DNA of 10,383 bases. Origin: Streptosporangiaceae bacterium (lineage in GTDB: Bacteria > Actinomycetota > Actinomycetes > Streptosporangiales > Streptosporangiaceae). The notes beneath the pieces were generated by a model, which worked only from the letters and a program-made list of their open reading frames with translations, ran no database searches and was not told the DNA's origin. The stretch is taken from contig JASHTQ010000582.1 in NCBI GenBank assembly GCA_030040475.1, forward strand, positions 1 to 10,383, in the 5' to 3' direction. Every line of letters starts with the position of its first letter. Position 1 is the stretch's first letter. This document shows, in pieces, positions 1 to 5,972 of this stretch. Position numbers and translations under genes: made by a program.

Positions 1-1044
1 GTCCGCCGCGTCGCGTCCGGCCGACGGGACCGGCCGGGCGCGCGCCAGGCCCCCGCGCAGGCGCGCGACCCGGTCGGCGGCCTCTTCCAGCCGCCCGCCC
101 GGGACCGTGCCGTCGCGGACGGCCGAGACCAGGGCTTCGCGGACGGCCAGGTAGTCCTCCTCATCGCCGTCCCGGCCCAGGCACAGCAGGTCGGTGCCGG
201 CCGCCACGGCCAGTGCCGCCGCCCGGGGGATGCCGAACGTGTCCCGCAGCGCCCGCATCTCAAGCGCGTCGGAGATGATCACCCCGGTGAACCCGAGTTC
301 GCCGCGCAGCAGGCCGGTGATCGCGGCGCCCGACACCGAGGCGGGCAGGTCACCGGTGAGTTCGGGTACCCGCAGGTGACTCGGCATGATGGCGACGGTT
401 CCGGCCCGGATCGCGGCCGTGAACGGGGGCAGGTCGCGCCGCCGAAGGTCGTCCAGGCTGCCCTCGATGGTGGCGATGGCGTCGTGCGTGTCGGTTCGCG
501 TCCTGCCGTGCCCGGGGAAGTGCTTGGCGCAGGCGGCCACCCCGGCCGCCTGCAGGCCGGTCACCGCGGCGGCGGTGTGCCGCGACACCAGGTCCGTGTC
601 CGGGCCGAACGAACGGGTGCCGACGGCCGGGCTATCCGCCACGTCGAGCACGTCGGCGCAGGGCGCGAGGTTGACGTTGACCCCGAGCGCGGCCAGTTCG
701 GCGCCCATCGCCCGGTACACCGCCTCGGTCAGCGACACCTCGTCCACGACGCCGAGCGCGGCGTTTCCCGGATACGGGCAGCCCGAGGAGAACGCGACCC
801 GGGTCACGTCGCCGCCTTCCTCGTCGATCGCGATCACCGGGTCGCCCGTCGACGTACCGCGCAGCGCGGCGGTCAGCGAACGGACCTGCTCGGGGTCGGA
901 GATGTTCTGCCCGAACAGCGTGACGCCGCCGAGGCCGCGCCCGAGTGCCCGCAGAACCCAGTCCGGGGCCGATAGCCCGGGAAACGGCGGGATGAGGATC
1001 GCGTCGGCCAGCCGGAGCAGGCCGGGGTCCGCGCCCGCGCTCAC
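1..1044 (-). CDS. Glycoside hydrolase family 3, NagZ/DasD-like beta-N-acetylhexosaminidase (3' end outside window)
   Basis: Translation from GTG at 1044 gives 348 residues without a stop before the window edge, so the C-terminus is missing. It shows the GH3 N-terminal TIM-barrel domain: IDEEGGDVTR (73-82), KHFPGHG (174-180), then DTH (185-187), the Asp-His pair that acts as general acid/base in the NagZ subgroup, and IISDALEM (256-263), whose Asp259 fits the GH3 nucleophile. That subgroup removes terminal GlcNAc from chito-oligosaccharides or muropeptides. No signal peptide is visible, so it should act in the cytoplasm on sugar brought in by the adjoining importer. The GTG start overlaps the upstream permease stop by four bases (GTGA, 1044-1041), which indicates translational coupling. 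Actinobacterial members usually run to about 500 residues or more. The subfamily is fairly sure; the exact substrate (chitobiose or peptidoglycan fragments) is inference. Confidence 0.88.
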   Translation of the reverse strand, partial: MSAGADPGLLRLADAILIPPFPGLSAPDWVLRALGRGLGGVTLFGQNISDPEQVRSLTAALRGTSTGDPVIAIDEEGGDVTRVAFSSGCPYPGNAALGVVDEVSLTEAVYRAMGAELAALGVNVNLAPCADVLDVADSPAVGTRSFGPDTDLVSRHTAAAVTGLQAAGVAACAKHFPGHGRTRTDTHDAIATIEGSLDDLRRRDLPPFTAAIRAGTVAIMPSHLRVPELTGDLPASVSGAAITGLLRGELGFTGVIISDALEMRALRDTFGIPRAAALAVAAGTDLLCLGRDGDEEDYLAVREALVSAVRDGTVPGGRLEEAADRVARLRGGLARARPVPSAGRDAAD

Positions 1045-1940
1045 CCCTTCACCGCCCCGGCCACCAGGCCCGCTGCCAGCCGGCGCTGGACGACGAGGAA
1101 GAACGCCATGACCGGGATCGTGAACAGCGTGGAAGCGGCCATGATCGCTCCCCAGTCGGCCCCGTTCCTGCCGTAGAAGTACTGGACGTAGATCGGCAGC
1201 GTGAACTTCGCCGTGTCGGTGCCGAGGAACGTCAGCGCGAAGATGAACTCGTTGTAGGCGAAGACGAACGCGAACACGCTGGTCGCCACCAGCCCCGGCG
1301 CCACCAGCGGCAGCAGGATCCGCCAGAACACCCGCACCGGCCCGGCGCCGTCGATCGCCGCGGCCTCCTCCATCTCGCGCGGCACGGCCGCCACGAAGTT
1401 CCGCAGCATCCAGATCGTGACGGGCAGCGCGAACGCGGTATAGACCAGGATCAGCCCGACCAGGCTGTCCAGCAGGTTCCACGACCGGAAGTCGATGAAC
1501 AGCGCGATCACCAGCGCCTGCTGCGGCAGCATCTGCACGACCAGCAGCATGACCAGGTAGGTGGTGCGGAGCCGGAACCTGAACCTCGCCACCGCGATGG
1601 CTGCGAGCAGCGCGATAAACGACGACGCGAGGACCGATACGAGGGTCACGAACAGGCTGTTCTTCAGGAAGTTCCAGTACGGCAGCCCGATCACGCTGCC
1701 GTCGATCACCGCGCGGAAGTTGGCCAGCGTCGGGTGCGCGGGGAGCGGCTGCGGGGTCAGCGAGTACCACTCGGTGGCCGGCTTGAACGCCGTGGACACC
1801 ATCCAGAAGATCGGGAACAGGGTGACCAGCGCGACCAGCAGCCCGAGCAGGTTGAGCCCGGCCCGCCGGGTCCGCCGGGTCCAGTACCGGCGGCGCCGCA
1901 ACGCCGGCGGCCGCCCCGAAGGCCGCGCGAGGATCGTCAT
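1041..1940 (-). CDS. Carbohydrate ABC transporter permease, MalG/DasC-like
   Basis: A 299-residue inner-membrane protein of the MalG family (CUT1 importers). After an Arg-rich N-terminus (15-26) there are about six hydrophobic segments, near 28-50, 92-118, 127-149, 157-180, 212-240 and 262-284. The cytoplasmic EAA loop that docks on the ATPase reads EEAAAIDGAG at 191-200, followed by FWRILLPL (205-212) and a Pro. The ATG at 1940 has an AAGGAG site at 1953-1948, seven bases away, inside the end of the upstream permease gene; the two genes overlap by ATGA (1940-1937). The frame is open upstream to 2852, but that stretch only mirrors permease 1 and lacks a ribosome site. It should pair with permease 1 to form the channel. 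No ATPase gene is adjacent. Confidence 0.95.
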   Translation of the reverse strand: MTILARPSGRPPALRRRRYWTRRTRRAGLNLLGLLVALVTLFPIFWMVSTAFKPATEWYSLTPQPLPAHPTLANFRAVIDGSVIGLPYWNFLKNSLFVTLVSVLASSFIALLAAIAVARFRFRLRTTYLVMLLVVQMLPQQALVIALFIDFRSWNLLDSLVGLILVYTAFALPVTIWMLRNFVAAVPREMEEAAAIDGAGPVRVFWRILLPLVAPGLVATSVFAFVFAYNEFIFALTFLGTDTAKFTLPIYVQYFYGRNGADWGAIMAASTLFTIPVMAFFLVVQRRLAAGLVAGAVKG

Positions 1941-2956
1941 AGCAGCGCTCCTTCTTTGACCGATGCCCGGACGTAGCCGACCGTGATGACGAGCAGGATG
2001 ATCGTGAGGATGAAGGCGAGCGCCGAGGCCAGGCCGTAGGCAGGCGGCAGCTGGAACGCGGTGGCGTACTCGTAGATGCCCAGGTTGTACTCGTCGCGCT
2101 GGCCGAGTTCCCCGATGACGATGAACACCTGGGTGAACACGCCGAAGTCCCAGATGACCGAGAGCAGGAACAGCACCTGGAAGATCGGCCGAAGCAGCGG
2201 GTAGGTGACCTTCCAGAAGATCCGCCAGCTGCCCGCGCCGTCCACCCGGGCTGAGTCGTGCAATTCGGCCGGTATCGTCCGCAGCCCGGCGAGCACGCTG
2301 ATCGCGATGAACGGGAAGCTCGTCCAGACCACGAGCACGGTGATGAGCGCGTAGGCGGGCAGCGCGGCGTTCGTCCAGGAAAAGCCCGCCCACTGCGCGC
2401 CGCCGCCGAGCCAGTGCGGCAGCTTGCTGAGGAGCCAGTCGACGATCCCGCCGTCCGGGGTGGCGAGCCAGACGAAGATCACGCTCGCCGACACCGCGGG
2501 CGTGGCCCAGGCAAGGACGGACACCGAGGACACGAACGCGGCCATCCTTCGGCCCAGGCGGCTCAGCAGCAGGCCGACGAGGGTCCCGACCGCGAGCGTC
2601 AGCGGGACCATGACGGCAGCGGAGATCACGCTCAGCTTCAGCGAGAGCCAGAACTCCGGGTCGTGCAGGATCTGCGAGTAGTTGCCGAAGCCGACCCACT
2701 GCGTCGGCTCCGCCCCCGCCAGCTGCGGCAGCCCGTAGTTCTGGAACGAGAAGACCCCGATCTGCACCGCGGGCCACAGCACGAGGACGGCGATCAGCGC
2801 CAGCGACGGGAGCAAGAGCAGATACGGTGCCACCCTGTGACGCCTGGTCCAACGTACGAAAGTGCTAGCCCGGAGGGGACGACCCCTGCCAAACCCACTC
2901 CGGGTACGGGGGGGCAGCGCGCCCCCCCGTACCCCCCGCGGCACCGTCTTCACCAT
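1937..2956 (-). CDS. Carbohydrate ABC transporter permease, MalF/DasB-like
   Basis: A 339-residue inner-membrane subunit of the MalF/UgpA type. After RWTRRHR (35-41) comes TM1, YLLLLPSLALIAVLVLW (45-61), then further hydrophobic segments. The EAA loop appears as DSARVDGAGSWRIF, followed by WKVTYPLLRP. It should form the channel together with the MalG-like partner encoded next. The start is uncertain. ATG 2956 is the first possible start, 16 bases after the binding-protein stop, but has no good ribosome site. The next in-frame candidates are GTG 2953, GTG 2944 and GTG 2833; the last would delete the Arg-rich stretch typical of the family. Codons roughly 9-43 use many A/T-ending triplets and contain two hairpins, unlike the rest of the gene, so part of this segment may be leader RNA. 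Function is confident; the N-terminus is not. Confidence 0.92.
   Translation of the reverse strand: MVKTVPRGVRGGALPPRTRSGFGRGRPLRASTFVRWTRRHRVAPYLLLLPSLALIAVLVLWPAVQIGVFSFQNYGLPQLAGAEPTQWVGFGNYSQILHDPEFWLSLKLSVISAAVMVPLTLAVGTLVGLLLSRLGRRMAAFVSSVSVLAWATPAVSASVIFVWLATPDGGIVDWLLSKLPHWLGGGAQWAGFSWTNAALPAYALITVLVVWTSFPFIAISVLAGLRTIPAELHDSARVDGAGSWRIFWKVTYPLLRPIFQVLFLLSVIWDFGVFTQVFIVIGELGQRDEYNLGIYEYATAFQLPPAYGLASALAFILTIILLVITVGYVRASVKEGALL
2874..2887 (-). other. Small hairpin, second of a tandem pair after the binding-protein gene
   Basis: AGGGG (2874-2878) and CCCCT (2883-2887) form a perfect 5-bp stem with a 4-base ACGA loop. Read in the direction of transcription it lies 14 bases beyond the larger hairpin at 2902-2934. 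Together they make a structured segment between the binding-protein stop and the first transmembrane codons of permease 1. Alone this would be weak evidence. Confidence 0.45.
2902..2934 (-). other. Strong intercistronic hairpin (partial terminator or RNA-stability element)
   Basis: Plus-strand GGGTACGGGGGGGC (2902-2915) pairs perfectly with 2921-2934, giving a 14-bp stem and a 5-base loop (2916-2920). No T-tract follows. On the transcript it lies about 38 bases after the binding-protein stop. In many CUT1 operons, malE-malF being the classic case, structure at this position keeps the binding-protein message more abundant than the permease message; I infer the same role here. It lies inside the annotated 5' end of permease 1 if ATG 2956 is used. 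Confidence 0.75.
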
Positions 2957-2972
2957 GCGGAGACTAGCCCCG

Positions 2973-4334
2973 CTAGCTCTCGGTGCCGGTGTTCAGGACC
3001 GTCTGCAGCTGCGAGTTGGCCTGCGCCACCGTGGAGGCGAACGGCGCGCCGTCCATCAGCGACTTGAGCATGTCGGGGATGATGTAGTACTTGCCGGTGT
3101 CGGCGGTGGGCCAGTTCTTCGCGTTCAGCGGCGCGATCTGGCTGTTCGCGGCGGCCGTCGCGAAGCCGGCCAGGAACGGCTTGGTCTTGTACGGGCCGTT
3201 GGTCAGCTGCGAGCTGTAGGGCGGGAAGAAGCCCTGCAGGTTGGCGAACGAGGTGGAGTTCGGCAGGTTGTCCATCACGGAGATCAGGTCCCAGTCGGCC
3301 TGCGGGTACTTACTGGTCTTGAAGATGCCCAGGTCCGAGCCGCCGGCGAAGACCGGTGCCGGGTCGGGTCCGTTCTCGCTCGGGATCGGGAACGAGGCCC
3401 AGTTGGCCTTGTCCACCGAGTTGGCGGGCATGGTGGCCGAGGCCCAAGGCCCGTCGATGTACAGGTCGAGCTTGCCGAGGCCGAAGTCCGTGTTCGCGCC
3501 GCCCGAGGTCGAGCCGGTGTTGCCGAGCTCGGTCTGGCCGATGTACTTCGACGGCGACAGGTGGTAGGTGCGGTACAGCGAGACGTACCACTTGATGGCG
3601 GCCTCGTCGGCGGGGGAGGTCAGGTCCGCGGTCCAGGTGCCGTTGCTCTCGGTCGCGATCTGGCCGCCCGCGCCCCAGATGAAGCTGGCGAACGCGTTGG
3701 TGTCATCGGTGATCGCGTCGATGCCGTAGGTGCCGGGGAACTTCTTCATCAGCTTCTGCGCGTCGGTGACCAGCTCGGCCCAGGTGGTGGGCGTGCTGGT
3801 GATGCCCGCGGCCTTGAACTGGTCGGTGCGGTACCAGACGCCGCGCACGCCGCCGAACCACGGGACCGCGTAGACGTTGCCGTTCTGCGTGTCGTTGGCG
3901 AGCATGCCGGCCACGATGCCGGACTTGCCCGACCACGAGTTCACGTAGCTTGTCACGTTGGCGAGCACGCCGAGCGACGCCTCGGTCGGCGTGTCGGTGT
4001 TGCCCAGTTCGGTGATGTCCGGGGCGTTCTTGCCGCTGGTCAGCGCGTTGTTCCAGTCGGTGGTCCGGCTGGTCCACGGCACCCAGACGACGTTGACCTT
4101 GGTCTTGGCGTACTGCGGGAAGTCCTTGTGGAACTGGGCGACTACGCCGTTCATCCAGGTGACCTCGGACGCGACGGAACCGCCCATCCGCCACACCGTG
4201 AGCTGCGCAGGCACCGACGACGATGTCGCGGCCGCACTGCTGCTCGACGAGCCGCTTGAGCTGCAGCCCGCGATAGCGAGCGCAGCCGCGGTACCGAACG
4301 CGACCAGAGCGGCCGGTGTTTTTCTAAGTCCCAC
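2973..4334 (-). CDS. Extracellular sugar-binding lipoprotein of a CUT1 ABC importer
   Basis: A 453-residue precursor from the preferred GTG at 4334. This start has GGAAGGAG eight bases upstream (ending at 4343); an in-frame GTG at 4343 would sit directly against that site with no spacer. The N-terminus is a lipoprotein signal: positive LRK (3-5), hydrophobic core, and lipobox IAGC with Cys24 as the lipidated residue. A Ser/Ala-rich linker (about 25-41) follows, then a family-1 solute-binding fold opening with LTVWRMGG and including a DITELGN segment and GVRGVWYRTDQF, typical of this class. It should capture an oligosaccharide outside the membrane and deliver it to the two permeases downstream. 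A GlcNAc-type ligand such as chitobiose is inferred only from the neighbouring GH3 gene. It is the first gene of its operon. Confidence 0.94.
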   Translation of the reverse strand: MGLRKTPAALVAFGTAAALAIAGCSSSGSSSSSAAATSSSVPAQLTVWRMGGSVASEVTWMNGVVAQFHKDFPQYAKTKVNVVWVPWTSRTTDWNNALTSGKNAPDITELGNTDTPTEASLGVLANVTSYVNSWSGKSGIVAGMLANDTQNGNVYAVPWFGGVRGVWYRTDQFKAAGITSTPTTWAELVTDAQKLMKKFPGTYGIDAITDDTNAFASFIWGAGGQIATESNGTWTADLTSPADEAAIKWYVSLYRTYHLSPSKYIGQTELGNTGSTSGGANTDFGLGKLDLYIDGPWASATMPANSVDKANWASFPIPSENGPDPAPVFAGGSDLGIFKTSKYPQADWDLISVMDNLPNSTSFANLQGFFPPYSSQLTNGPYKTKPFLAGFATAAANSQIAPLNAKNWPTADTGKYYIIPDMLKSLMDGAPFASTVAQANSQLQTVLNTGTES

Positions 4335-4369
4335 TGCTGGCACTCCTTCCAGATGGTGAACTCGGCATT

Positions 4370-4424
4370 GAAACTATGACTAGCCGTAGGGCGAAACTAA
4401 CAGGAAACTTTCCTATAAGATAGG
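4370..4424. promoter_or_regulatory. Divergent promoter/operator region between the ROK regulator and the transporter operon
   Basis: The 166 bases between the two start codons contain a perfect 13-base palindrome AGGAAACTTTCCT (4402-4414). Abutting it is CCTAT-AAG-ATAGG (4412-4424), and GAAACT occurs three times, at 4370, 4393 and 4404, that is 23 and 11 bases apart and close to helical phase. ROK repressors usually bind A/T-centred palindromes near their own gene, so this is the likely operator. Possible -10 hexamers are TATAAG (4414-4419) for the plus strand and CATAGT (4378-4373) for the minus strand; neither has a convincing -35. Confidence 0.55.
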
Positions 4425-4500
4425 CCCTGTTGCCGGATCGAGACCAAGGCCGAGCCGGCGGCGTGAGTGAACGTGACAGAAGGGGACCAGGGGGAACGCG

Positions 4501-5685
4501 ATGCAGCACAACCAGGACACGCGGAGTCGTCCCGGCACGCCGAGCCTGCTGCGCGAGCTGAACGACCGGGCCGCGCTCGACCTGCTCCTCGGCGGTGAGC
4601 TGCTCACCAGGTCCCAGATCAGCGAGCACACCGGGGTCTCCAAGGTCACCGTGTCGCAGATGCTGACCAGGCTCGAGGAGCGCGGCCTTGTCGCGATCGC
4701 GGGGGAGCAGGCCGGCGGCCGCGGCCCGAACGCCGCGCTGTACTCGGTCGTCCCGTCCAGCGCCTACGTGGCCGGGCTCTACATGGATTTCGACCTGGTC
4801 AGCGCCGCGGTGGCGGACGTCACGGGCCGCCGGGTGGCCGAGGCCAGCATGGATCCCAACGGCGCCGTCGACCCGGTGGAGCTGGTCCGCGGCGCGATCG
4901 AGCAGGCCTGCGCGAGCGCCGGGGTCGAGGTGTCCAGGCTCAGCGCGCTGGTGATCGGCAGCCCCGGCGTGGTCGACCCGCAGACCGGCGACCCGAGCCT
5001 CGCGGTGAACCTGCCCGCGTGGCACGAGGGCGCCCTGGCCGCGCTGCGCGGGGTCCTGCACAAGCCGGTCGTGATCGAGAACGACGTGAACCTGGCCGCG
5101 ATGGCCGAACGCGCCGTCGGCGCCGCGACCGGCGCCGACGACTTCGTCCTTGTCTGGCTCGGCGGCGGCCTCGGCCTGGCCACGATCCTCGGCGGGCGGC
5201 TGCACCGCGGCACCGCGGGGGCGGCGGGGGAGATCGGCTACCTGCCGGTGCACGGCGCCCCGCTGCCCGCCGACATCAGGCATCCGCTGAGCGGCGGCTT
5301 CCACGTGCTGGCAGGCAGCAGCGCGGTACACGCCCTGGCCGCCGACTACGGCTTCACCGCCGCCACCCCCGCCGAGGCTGTCCGGGCCGCCGTGGCAGCC
5401 TCCCCTGCCTTCCTCGAAGAGCTCGCGCGCCGGGTCGCGGTCGGCGTCGCCTCGGTCTGCGTGGTGCTCGACCCGGGCCTGGTGGTCCTCGGCGGCGAGG
5501 TGGGCCGGGCCGGCGGCACCGCGCTCGCGGCCAGGGTCGCGGCCGACGTGGCCGGCATCTGCCCCGCCCGCCCGCGCGTGGTCCCCACCGGCGTTCCCGA
5601 CGAGCCGGTGCTGCGCGGTGCCATGCTCGCCGCCGTGGCCCAGGCCCGCGCCGCCCTGCTCGCCTCGGTAGCCGACCCCCAGTAA
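4501..5685 (+). CDS. ROK-family transcriptional regulator (NagC/XylR type)
   Basis: A 394-residue protein from ATG 4501, preceded by AGGGGGA (4489-4495) at usable spacing. Residues about 22-65 form a winged helix-turn-helix (RSQISEHTGVSKVTVSQMLT, recognition helix near 46-57). The remainder is a ROK sugar-kinase fold: IGSPGVVDP (152-160), VIENDVNLAA (191-200) with Asp195 at the kinase catalytic position, and a glycine-rich loop WLGGGLGLATILGG (219-232). After GEIG (243-246) the family normally has a His and a CxCGxxGC zinc cluster; here Tyr247 and no cysteines follow. It is probably a sugar-sensing repressor of the divergent transporter operon and of itself, using the palindrome upstream. Catalytic kinase activity is doubtful. 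Family assignment is confident; target and ligand are inferred from position. Confidence 0.92.
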   Translation: MQHNQDTRSRPGTPSLLRELNDRAALDLLLGGELLTRSQISEHTGVSKVTVSQMLTRLEERGLVAIAGEQAGGRGPNAALYSVVPSSAYVAGLYMDFDLVSAAVADVTGRRVAEASMDPNGAVDPVELVRGAIEQACASAGVEVSRLSALVIGSPGVVDPQTGDPSLAVNLPAWHEGALAALRGVLHKPVVIENDVNLAAMAERAVGAATGADDFVLVWLGGGLGLATILGGRLHRGTAGAAGEIGYLPVHGAPLPADIRHPLSGGFHVLAGSSAVHALAADYGFTAATPAEAVRAAVAASPAFLEELARRVAVGVASVCVVLDPGLVVLGGEVGRAGGTALAARVAADVAGICPARPRVVPTGVPDEPVLRGAMLAAVAQARAALLASVADPQ

Positions 5686-5740
5686 GCCAGGCTCCCGGCA
5701 AGCCGACCCCCGGTAAATCGGACCCAAGCCGACCCCAGCC
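5671..5740 (+). repeat. Degenerate short direct repeats at the end of the ROK gene
   Basis: GCCGACCCCCAGTAA (5671-5685, ending in the ROK stop codon), GCCGACCCCCGGTAA (5702-5716) and GCCGACCCC (5728-5736) are spaced 31 and 26 bases apart. Weaker echoes such as GTAATCGG continue to about 5777. The pattern looks like slippage or duplication of the gene's last codons. No function is apparent. Confidence 0.5.
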
Positions 5741-5817
5741 ACATCACCCACAGCCGAGCGGACCCCTTGTAATCGGCACGAAACCCCACGTAAATGGCCC
5801 ATCTGGGTGGTGAACTA

Positions 5818-5848
5818 GCACGTGCATCTGACTGCAGTGCACGTGCAT
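5818..5848. promoter_or_regulatory. Paired GCACGTGCAT boxes upstream of the TPR NTPase (putative operator)
   Basis: GCACGTGCAT occurs at 5818-5827 and again at 5839-5848, exactly 21 bases apart (two helical turns). The second copy is the perfect palindrome TGCACGTGCA (5838-5847). Its last bases overlap a possible -10, CATAAT (5846-5851). TGACTGCAG (5830-5838) adjoins the second copy. The same palindrome, with TGACTGCAG further upstream, precedes the amino-acid permease gene at 9673-9682. A dimeric repressor binding both promoters is the simplest reading. Confidence 0.6.
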
Positions 5849-5948
5849 AATGATCGTGTCGAACGAACATCCCGATATGAACAAGAGTTCCCGTGCCTGA
5901 ACCTTCGCGTGTTATTGAGTAATCATTCGGAGGAAGGTTTCAACACAG

Positions 5949-5966
5949 ATGAATAGATGGGGCTAA
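5949..5966 (+). CDS. Five-residue leader mini-ORF (MNRWG) in frame with the NTPase gene
   Basis: ATG 5949 lies 11 bases after the strong GGAGGAAGG (5929-5937) and reads Met-Asn-Arg-Trp-Gly, then TAA at 5964-5966. It is in the same frame as the NTPase, whose GTG at 5973 comes six bases after that stop. Ribosomes loaded on the mini-ORF could reinitiate at GTG 5973, which lacks a clear site of its own. Alternatively the TAA arose by mutation and the original protein began at 5949. A peptide product as such is unlikely to matter. Confidence 0.4.
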   Translation: MNRWG

Positions 5967-5972
5967 CGGGCA

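Larger units (their letters stand above)
5686..5972 (+). promoter_or_regulatory. Intergenic region upstream of the TPR NTPase
   Basis: This 287-base gap begins with the degenerate repeats trailing the ROK gene. CCCA-TC-TGGG (about 5798-5807) is a weak hairpin that could end ROK transcription; it has no T-tract. The two TGCACGTGCA-type boxes follow at 5818-5848. CATAAT (5846-5851) is the best -10-like hexamer, without a clear -35. GGAGGAAGG (5929-5937) is the strongest ribosome binding site in the gap and precedes the mini-ORF at 5949. Confidence 0.5.

Noticed and set aside
1041..2852. A single 603-residue permease fusion
   Set aside because: Only residues from ATG 1940 onward look like a permease. 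The upstream half is an off-frame reading of permease 1, and a perfect ribosome site precedes 1940.
2862..4259. A 465-codon plus-strand open frame opposite the binding-protein gene
   Set aside because: It is antisense to a clear lipoprotein gene, is full of Arg/Val/Gly runs, and has no plausible ribosome site or domain.
4334..4343. GTG 4343 as the binding-protein start
   Set aside because: The AAGGAG site would directly abut this codon. The in-frame GTG at 4334 has an eight-base spacer and still gives a complete lipoprotein signal.
4324..5802. A 492-codon minus-strand open frame opposite the ROK gene
   Set aside because: Its composition is low-complexity Gly/Ala/Arg/His and it lies fully antisense to a well-supported ROK gene, so it is a shadow.
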